42,952 nt of DNA, from positions 2,341-45,292 of the forward strand of contig JH153131.1 of assembly GCA_000226015.1 (NCBI GenBank), read 5' to 3'. This stretch comes from Mnemiopsis leidyi. Its lineage: Eukaryota; Ctenophora; Tentaculata; Lobata; Bolinopsidae. How positions within the stretch are numbered: position 1 is the stretch's first letter; every line of letters starts with the position of its first letter. Both the position numbers and the translations under genes were made by a program. The notes under the pieces were generated by a model. That model was not told the origin of the DNA, searched no databases, and saw only the letters and a list, made by a program, of their open reading frames with translations. Below, piece after piece: positions 35,111 to 42,952 of the stretch.

Positions 35111-37234
35111 ACGATCTAAGGTGCTTCCAGTTACTTGATTTGGCTACGTATGGGTGCTGTTCTCCTTTGTCACTTAACTTGATCCCGACATCTGTCTTTC
35201 AGGCAGTTACGTTAACTTAAACTTACAGTAAACATCAATTTTGAATAACACACCGGTCAGTAAATATTCATGTTAGAGACATTGAGTCTAATTTTTCGCT
35301 AGTAATTTATAGCGTTAAACCTTATATTATGATATATAAACCTTATATAATAAACTTTATATAACGTTATAATGATCTTGATGTTAGTAATTATATCAAT
35401 GATAATTCAAGATTATGGAACAAGTATGGAAATAGCCTTTTGGAGCCGATCCAATCAAAGAGCTATTTTTCATAACATCATCAATTTGTTATCTATTGAA
35501 CTCAATGTATTGTCTTAAATTCTTTCCAACTTCTAGTGAAAAAGCGATTCATTCCCTGTCGAAAAATTGAATTTGCAATGTCATTCTGATTTGATAATGA
35601 ACAGATTTAAATCTGGAAGACATTCCAGTCAGAGTTAGGTTACAGCTGTATAGAATGGAAAGTGGAGTACAGACTTAAAACTTGTTTCCAACAACAGCAG
35701 AGTGCCCTTCACTTTTCACCACTGATCATTGTACTTAAGCGATTTTTGCCAAACCCATCTATATTTCAATTCTGACTTATAAGCCAAAAATAAAAACCGT
35801 GGCCGAAGGCGACTGCGTTACCAAAATTGAGATCTGATTTTCAAGGCAAAATTGCATTAAAACACGATAATTTCTACCCCAGTCACCATAAACCCATGGT
35901 TAAATTCTGTCTGTAACAAAAATCCAATTGATAATCCAGTAAACCATGTCTCTAAAGTGGTGGAAAATTGCTGGTGTGGTTAATGTGATTGTCTGCAGTT
36001 CAACCAGCTAGTCGGGGAAAACCGTGACGACAGAATTCCGGCGACAATTTTATGGGGCAGTGTTCCAGAACGACTGTCGCGGATTCTCTGCTAATTTCTA
36101 ATTTTTGACACTCTGTAATTGTTGTCTGTTCGAATTGTCTCATTGTCCATGGAATGGCTTATGACATGTTACGTATGATGATTCGAGACAATTTCCTTCC
36201 ATGTGTGTGGAAGATGTTAATGGTGCATGCTGGTATGTGCAACTTGTGAACACACTTAATTAGATAAGGCGTGTTATCGTAAAAAGTAACAAGTCTCCTT
36301 CCATAGAAATTAAGTCGTAAACAAATCAATCCTATAATCTTCATATACTGCAGATTTGAGACAATTCAAATAATTTGTTCAGATCAAATATATCACATGT
36401 CTTTGATACTTGATTGAAATGAAACCTAGAATTAGGAACCATTCGTTCTTCACCATATGAATTCGATTTGGGAAGAATCATATCTTATGCAGCTCCGAAG
36501 CTTATAAAATAAGAAATAAAAACTCTGTTTCTAAAATCCATCTATTGATCAATTATTATGAATTAAGTATAAATAAGTTTAAGTTTAACTTTAAGTGATG
36601 CAATTTACATTAAGGAGATAAAATTGGTGACGAAACTGAACTAGTTTCATTAAATGATTGCCGGCATCACCTTCTTCTCTGTCCTGTCTATTTAAAACTT
36701 GTACGTCGCAACCCAGTGAACGACGATTTGTGACCATGGAAAAGTTGTGACGTAGTCACATGATTGTAACAAAGTAAAACATGGTCACTTAGTGACATTG
36801 TCATGTAGTTACATTGTCAACTAGATACTGTTGTCTCCTAGTTACTGTTGTCACCTAGTTACTGTTGTCACCTAGTTACTGTTGTCACCTAGTTACTGTT
36901 GTCACCTAGTTACTGTTGTCACCTAGTTACTGTTGTCACCTAGTTACTGTTGTCACCTAGTTACTATCGTGACCTGATGAGTGCTGACATTGTCACCTGG
37001 CCTAGTGACCAAGAAGAGGAAGGCTGAACTTCTTGCCATGATGGTACCAGGCTGCTAGGGGATGGTCTTCACTTGCATCGTGGTAACGATTATCTGAAAC
37101 CAGGGTTTGAATGTGAACAATTGTTTGAATATAAATAAGTGTTGTAATCTCAGTAAACTATAGGTAATTAAGGTAAGATGAAAGTAAAGAAATAATAAAC
37201 TTTACATCAAGTTGATCAATTTGTTGTGTAATTA
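35111..37234. other. gene-free stretch with a minisatellite
   Basis: AT-rich intergenic DNA between the arrestin-like promoter and the 3' end of the peroxiredoxin gene. It contains the 17-bp array at 36832 and no supported exon on either strand. Confidence 0.5.
36832..36967. repeat. 17-bp minisatellite
   Basis: Eight tandem 17-bp units of TGTCACCTAGTTACTGT, nearly identical, with degenerate copies extending back to about 36783. Intergenic. Similar CTAGTTACT words occur dispersed near 32225-32290. Confidence 0.95.
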
Positions 37235-38810
37235 CTAATGTAAATCTGGTATTAGGAGATTCAACCTAAATTTATTAACAACTTTCACTGAAGGACGTAA
37301 TTCTGAGCACGTTAACGCCGTATCGACAAAAACATGTATAAAGTACTTTACAACATGAATATCGAATAGCAGAGGTAAATGAAATTCACCTAGTGCTTCC
37401 AGGACATGCCCGGCCATGGTACAAGACGTTTTCTGAGGGTTGTCCTCAACGGTGAGGTATTTCACTACTCCATTCTCCAAGATCATTGCAAATCTCTTCG
37501 ATCTGATGCCTGCAGATTTAACAAAGATGGTAACTATACTTGGATGCAAGAATAAGATAATGGCAGCCCCGAGAAATAAGTTGATTAATATCCCCAATAT
37601 GAATTTAAGCGTCATTGGCTCATGCCAATCTCAGACATAAGATTTTGACTCCATAGCTGTCAATACTGAAGAACTTACCTCCAAGCTGAGCATACATGTT
37701 GGTTTCCATGCCAATACTCTTTGTAAACTCGCATAAAACGTCCGACAACATTTTTACCTATAAATACTGAATGATAACCCCACCATCTTAACGGTAAAAC
37801 CCAGAGACTGATAGAAGTGGACAAGTGGTTATCAACTTGTGCCATAGAAAAAAGAAATTCACACCATTTCCTGATTTATGGTTAGAAAATAGGAACGATG
37901 TTTTAAAAACGAAATCCATATCCGGATGTTACCTTGTTATTGGCACTCTGATAATACCCCCAAGCTGTGGTGACGTAAGGGTCGTTAACTGTGACACAGG
38001 CTATTATCTCCACTCCCCGGTGTTTGAACTTGTCATGGTCCTTCAGGAAACTTGGCAAGTGGTTCTGAAATAAAGTAGATTGATTAAAGTTCTTCTCTGC
38101 TTTACAGGTGACAAATTAAACATGTTGAAGTATAGATGTAGTAAAGTGTATACTTGGTTGGTTAAAGGTAATCAGATACTTGGTCAACATTCAGAAAGAA
38201 AATTGGTCAATATTTAGACAGAAACTTGGTCAACATTTAGACAGAAAATTGGTCAATATTCAGACAGAAACTTGGTAAATATTCAGACAGAAACTTGGTC
38301 AATATTTAGACAGAAACTTGGTCAATATTTAGACAGAAACTTGGTAAATATTCAGACAGAAACTTGGTCAACATTTAGACAGAAACTTGGTCAATATTTA
38401 GACAGAAAAAAATTGGTCAATATTTTGACAGAAACTTGGTCAATATTTAGACAGAAACTTGGTCAATATTCAGACAGAAACTTGGTAAATATTTAGACAG
38501 ATACTTGTTCAATATTCAGACAGAAACTAAGTCAATATTTAGACAGATAATTGGTCAATATTCAGACAGAAACTTAGTCAATATTCAGACAGAAACTTGG
38601 TCAACACTTTGGACATAAATTTGCTCGAAACACCCGAATGTTACAGGTGTTTAAGTACCACAGACTTACTGTTGAGCAGACTGGGGTGAAAGCCCCGGGT
38701 AACCCGAATAGTATCCCAAGTCTGGCGTTCACAAAGAGGTCCCGGACGTTGACAGGGATTGGGGGAGCACAGTTCTCGTAGACTATAACTGGGGGTATAG
38801 TCTGTCCTAT
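37235..38810 (-). CDS. peroxiredoxin-5-type thiol peroxidase (4 exons, start exon missing)
   Basis: Exons (minus): 38810-38670, 38064-37933, 37757-37679, 37509-37235, all in phase with GT-AG junctions. The first reads IGQTIPPVIVYEN, then LFGLPGAFTPVCST, which holds the peroxidatic Cys in the PRDX5 signature PGAFTPxC. The second has HLPSFLKDHDKF and VTVNDPYVTTAWG (compare human VNDAFVTGEWG). The last has RSKRFAMILENGVVKYL and QKTSCTMA, whose Cys matches the PRDX5 resolving Cys (LTCSLAP). It is therefore an atypical 2-Cys enzyme that reduces peroxides with thioredoxin. From the first exon to LEAL it is 157 aa, matching the mature human length. Reading on gives 51 further residues unlike the family. 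A donor (ACTAG|GTGAAT at 37390) probably ends that exon earlier, with a last exon I cannot place. The start exon, and so any mitochondrial presequence, was not identified. Confidence 0.85.
38171..38612. repeat. 23-bp minisatellite inside a peroxiredoxin intron
   Basis: About 19 tandem copies of a 23-bp unit near CAGAAACTTGGTCAATATTT plus AGA, with frequent one-base variants (GTAAAT, AAATTGG, TTCAGA). It fills most of the intron between exons 38810-38670 and 38064-37933. Repeat-derived open frames here are not genes, because the unit length is not a multiple of three. Confidence 0.95.
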
Positions 38811-38949
38811 CTGGAAGTGTATATATTGTGATCTCTAAACTACTAGCTGCTTAGGAAAATAGTTAAATGCTCTAACTCTAAGTTTACGTTCTGTTTTTCA
38901 CAGACTTAAGTCGAACCACGCTGTCAGGACCGTAGGAGTAAATTGAGGA

Positions 38950-39612
38950 CTAGAAGTTTAAGATTCCCGTTGTCCTGCCCGAAAACTTTATATTCAACTT
39001 AAGCATCCGTCTGATCTCCCTGAGGATTTGTGGCACGTGGTTGTAGGTCACAACGTCACTGCTGCAAAATCTCTAAGGCACAACGTTCTGGGGCTCGATG
39101 CTCTGGGGAATAACAACGGCCATTAAAATTCCCATCCCACTCACCCGAATCTGATGTTTATTGTGTTCGGTGTTGGTGAGGTAAGGCATGCGAATCCCAT
39201 CTATAGGACTCTCGGCTCTGTCACTGTTCTGTACAAACTTGGCTGTTGGAGCTCTTCTTTCCTGCGCCGTGTGATCTATGTACCTCATTGGACCTGCAGA
39301 TTGACCTGTTTCATCATCACCGACACCACAGCTCTACAACAAAATTGTCATAAATGTTTGATCCTGGATCCTTATTATCCCTCCTGTTTTATTCCACCCA
39401 TATAAGGAACCTGGAATCTGGAACATTATGATCAAGTGATCAACTGTACCTGGGTTTTTATCTTTGAGATTACTCTTTTTTGGCAGTTCGTCCAGCGGGG
39501 GAACCCCACTTTTGAAGGGTCTGAGTAACTCGTCATCATCATATTGATCAGCAAAGGTCACAATTGTGTTCTTGTCACTCTTCTTACCCTTCTTTTTCTT
39601 TTTCTCGCCCAT
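38950..39612 (-). CDS. unrecognised 148-aa protein (3 exons)
   Basis: Exons (minus): 39612-39450, 39305-39145, 39072-38950, in phase (1-1, 0-0), ending in TAG. The start ATG follows an AG acceptor-like site and opens a lysine cluster (MGEKKKKKGKKSDKN), then an acidic patch (QYDDDELLRPF). The middle exon contains PMRYIDHTAQERR and SPIDGIRMPYLTN. The last exon has VPQILREIRRMLKLNIKFSG, which could be a basic amphipathic helix. There is no signal peptide or membrane segment, so it is probably cytoplasmic or nuclear. An alternative acceptor 12 bases further on would shorten the second exon by four residues in frame. It lies head to tail about 140 bp upstream of the first peroxiredoxin exon, so the two may be closely spaced or share a transcript. 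I do not recognise the family. Confidence 0.6.
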
Positions 39613-40895
39613 TTTTTCCTGATATTACCAATAGTTGATATAGTATTTTCTACCAGTAAATATGGACAGTAGTCATTTACTGGAAATCATTTTTACTTTA
39701 TAGTAGTATTAGTAGTAGGCGAAATCAAATACAAGAATTTGTTGTGAATGTAATGAAATTTCGATCATTAAATAAATCCATGAGCGACTTGTCAGCAATA
39801 TCTATTGACAGCCAATGCAGCACCGCTGCTACACACAGACATAAAGAGGCTAACTTAATGTCTACATAAAGAAAACAGTAACATTAACAATAACAAACAG
39901 TAACATTCAACAACTTGCTGAACTACAGTATCAGCCCACCAACAGTAACTATGATAGGATTGAAGGGGTCGTTAGAAAGTGAGCCAAACAATTCAATACA
40001 GCAGTACAACTACAGACACGCCTGAACAGTAAACAATATTGTTTTGAGATCTCTCCGGAGACTTTTTCGAGACATTTCAAGTAAAACAAGGTCTGTCGCA
40101 TATGATAACTTGCAGTGACTCTCAGCTCTTTATCAATATCGCTAATAAAGTATCTACGACTTAAAAGCAGACAGCCTGACAGCAGTCTACGGCTGCAAGT
40201 GCACGTGAAAGTAAGAAACCTGCGGTTGCACGTGCAAATTGAGAACTGTAGTGCAGGTGGAGATTTTAAAGAGCCAGAAGAAAATATGTTCGTTGGAAAA
40301 TGGTGAATGGAATTAGGAGGACGTAGTAAGCAGGGGTAAGGTCTAAGAAAGAGACTATTAGAAGTAGCGGAAAATCTTTAGAAATATGAAAAGCATCTCT
40401 TTAAAGGAGCATCCTAAATACAAATAGATATCATGACACAGGGGAAAATATTACAAACGACTATCAACCATCCTCTAGCTTCTACTACTCCTCTCTATCT
40501 AAAGCGATCAAAGGAAGAGACTCCTAAACAAATTTTTATTGGAGTGGGAGGCATGCTGTCAGGACGAGAAAAAGGAAGGGCGGGAATAAAGGAAAGGAAA
40601 ATCGTGGTGTTTCAATTAACATTTGATCTTTTTTGCTATGACATTGGGCAATAGTACAACTACAATAAAAACACATTTAATGATTAAGGATGAATTGTTT
40701 AAAATCTACAAAATATGATACACTATATGATTATTACATTGTTTGTATTATACGAGTATACGCTGCAAAAAAGGTCTTAAAAACACAATTCTCGTAATTC
40801 TAGTGAGCTACTTCTACTACTTAATCCTCAGATAATTATTACTTAATTTAGTGGTAAGTCTAACTGGGTCGCAAAAAAATCACAATTTGCGTTAC

Positions 40896-40932
40896 CTGGG
40901 CAACTCAGTCCTTGTTGTCTTTAACAAGAGAA
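40896..40932 (-). other. possible 5' untranslated exon
   Basis: On the minus strand a pyrimidine-rich acceptor (GCTTTCTCTACAG) and a GTAACG donor bracket 37 bases. It could be an upstream untranslated exon of the 148-aa gene, whose ATG is preceded by an AG acceptor-like site. Splice signals only. Confidence 0.15.
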
Positions 40933-41396
40933 CTGTAGAGAAAGCGACGCAGTGCCCGGTAAAATTTACTGAGACTTTGAAGTATAAATAGCAGATACTG
41001 TAAACAGCTTTATAAAAATATATTCCATAAGACAACCAACTGCTTTAAGAAATATTTGAGTTAAGTGTAAAATCTTTCAATCAATATACCTAGGAACATC
41101 TTCAATTATCTGTTTTGATACTATAACAATTTAAGTTGCAATTAAATGATCTGCTTTTCAGTGACTCGAAGTTTGTCATAATGTTATAAACAGCTTTAAG
41201 AGGAATTTTAAGAGGGATAGAATTTAACAGCAATATTAAGGATATATTCAGCTTACTTATAGTTAATATTGAACAATGAAAATATATTATATAACGTCTT
41301 CACAAACAGTTCTTCATAAACAGTTCTTCATAAACAATCTAAAACCAAACTAAAAACAGTTCTTGTCTCAATGTCTCAAAGAGCTGAGTTATTGCT

Positions 41397-42634
41397 CTAA
41401 ACGACCGACTTAGAGGCAAGGGTCCGATGTGAGTTGCTGTAGTAAGAGTAGTTGAATTCCGAATAAGCTCCATCTGCATTGAAACTTATTTGATCCATCG
41501 ACCCTGAAATATTATAATTAACGTTTCAAACTTATCTTGAAACTTATTTTGAAATAAATAAATTACAATTGCTCCAATCACAATTGTTGAGCACTCTTTT
41601 TGACGAATCCAGCACAAAGTTAACAAAATTAAGGTGCCATTTAAATATGTTCAAGAAGGTTTGACGATGTAACCATCAACACATAAAACATCATTATCAT
41701 CTCCATAAGGATAAAATGCTCTCTTCAAGAAATTGATCAGATTGAAATCAGATTACAAAGTTTGAAAGGTCACATCTTATTTTGAAGTTTGTACACCATA
41801 ATATTCTACCTCTTTTTCATCCCCTCTTAACGCACCTAATTTAAGTTGATGTAAAATCGTAGTTAGCATATTATAAAGGTGCTGCCGAGGATACGATGTA
41901 AACATGCATGCCCTAACTCTAAGGATTCAGAATTATTGAATCCGATGAGTCTACTTATTCCACCAACCAAGGGATGTTTTTTATCGGTTAAGATGAGCTG
42001 TTGAGATCATCATAGCATTTATCAATGATATCTGGATATCATTATTAAGTTTACAAAAATCGTACATGTATTCGAGTACTAGAATTATATTAGCTCATCT
42101 AAGATAGTATCTCCAACATCCCCGGAGTGACTGATTTAGTAAACGTATCAGATTCAGATTACGATTTTCAGAATCTCATAAGCAAATTCAAACCTAATAC
42201 TAATACCAAAAGAGTCTCATTTAAATCTAAGACTTGTACCAATTTTGATGTGAATTGAATAAGCCGTATGGGTGCTGGTATATACCGAAATATAGTAAAA
42301 ATAGATTCCCGGACTCTACCGCGACACAGAGTCCGTGTACCGACAAAAATACTATAAAATATTTTAATAATAAAATGGAAACTATAGTAGAAATAGAATA
42401 AGAAGTAAAAGTTAAGTAAAAATATAACATATACCTCGATAATTTCGAGATATTCTGCTTCTTCCGAGCGACTCCCGCTCAGCGCCTCTTCCACAGATCT
42501 CTACTTCACTGTGGGCCGCAGTGAGGAGTAGCTGAGGAGGCTGATAGACCCTCCTGATGCTGCGTGTTATTGAACTGTCAGCCAGGCTATGTATGTCTGT
42601 CTGTTCGTGTGTGTTTCCCTCGGAATGTCTTCTT
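41397..42634 (-). CDS. C-terminal two exons of an unrecognised protein with a PDZ-ligand-like end
   Basis: Exons (minus): 42634-42435 and 41503-41397, joined phase 1 to 1. The first follows a good acceptor (TTTTATTCCAG) and is open for 66 codons. It is Arg/Ser/Glu-rich (ITRSIRRVYQPPQLLL, GRGAERESLGRSRISRNYRG). The second follows ATAATATTTCAG, is Tyr/Ser-rich (DGAYSEFNYSYYSNS) and stops at ...LASKSVV. The final S-V-V fits a class I PDZ ligand (S/T-x-hydrophobic). Together they look like the cytoplasmic tail of a receptor, channel or other membrane protein, but no membrane segment lies inside the window. Upstream exons should lie beyond the right edge. Confidence 0.5.
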
Positions 42635-42733
42635 CTGGAATAAAAGTAAATTGAAGTAAAAACAGAATCATCTTCATAAAATATCGAATAAATATATTAG
42701 ATTCATCCAGCAACTTATAATTCAGATGTACGA

Positions 42734-42952
42734 CAGATCAAACTACCCACACAACTGAGTTCGAGTTAGAAGAATATCCCAACAGATCAAACTACTCTCA
42801 CAACTGAGTTTGAGTTAGAAGAATATCCCAACAGATCAAACTACCCACACAACTGAGTTTGAGTTAGAAGAAATCCCAACAGATCAAACTACCCACACAA
42901 CTGAGTTTGAGTTAGAAGAATATCCCAACAGATCAAACTACCCACACAACTG
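42734..42952. repeat. 49-bp tandem repeat running off the right edge
   Basis: Four full units (starts 42734, 42783, 42832, 42880) and a partial fifth (42929) of a 49-bp sequence beginning CAGATCAAACTACCCACACA; the third unit is 48 bp. Copies differ at only a few bases. It lies on the upstream side of the PDZ-tail gene exon, presumably in an intron. Confidence 0.97.

Noticed and set aside
38272-38496. 74-codon plus-strand open frame
   Set aside because: Made entirely of the 23-bp minisatellite; the repeated residues are an artefact of the array.

Overview
The window reads as AT-rich nuclear DNA from an invertebrate animal. Genes are split into short exons by GT-AG introns of about 0.1 to 2 kb, branch-point-like TACTAAC/TGCTAAC motifs are present, there are several minisatellites, and one 10-base N gap. 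The adaptor, arrestin-like and peroxiredoxin genes are animal or eukaryotic types. I cannot name the species. Most genes were built by hand: I joined exons on acceptor, donor and reading-phase agreement, so exon lists for the arrestin-like gene and the secreted-protein genes are hypotheses with stated confidence.

Layout, left to right. A possible partial exon leaves the left edge (minus, 1-48). A minus-strand PH + IRS-type PTB adaptor of the IRS/DOK class occupies about 1.0-5.8 kb, with a possible start exon at 7.5 kb and a promoter-like patch at 8.3 kb. A single-exon plus-strand gene at 11.2-12.6 kb encodes a 475-aa acyltransferase of the condensation/BAHD-like superfamily with an intact HHxxxDG motif. 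About 12.6-17.3 kb holds repeats and the gap, which is flanked by two near-identical 149-bp copies. A minus-strand gene at 17.3-18.9 kb appears to encode a small secreted precursor (signal peptide, RKR site, four cysteines), with a CCAAT cluster just upstream of it. A weaker minus-strand candidate with CxC motifs lies at 20.8-21.9 kb.

From 23.4 to 34.7 kb a chain of small minus-strand exons, mostly in phase with one another, spells an arrestin-fold protein of at least 404 aa. A CpG-rich CCAAT/E-box promoter lies just upstream at about 35 kb. After a gene-free stretch with a 17-bp minisatellite come four-exon fragments of a peroxiredoxin-5-type gene (37.2-38.8 kb), an unrecognised three-exon gene of 148 aa (38.95-39.61 kb), and the last two exons of a gene ending in a PDZ-ligand-like tail (41.4-42.6 kb). 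A 49-bp tandem repeat runs off the right edge. Every gene except the acyltransferase is on the minus strand.

The genes do not form a pathway. The adaptor and the arrestin-like protein would act at the cytoplasmic side of receptors, the peroxiredoxin in peroxide removal, and the small precursor outside the cell. The clearest window-wide signal outside genes is an excess of the palindrome CACGTG (41 sites counted by eye), often near CCAAT boxes.
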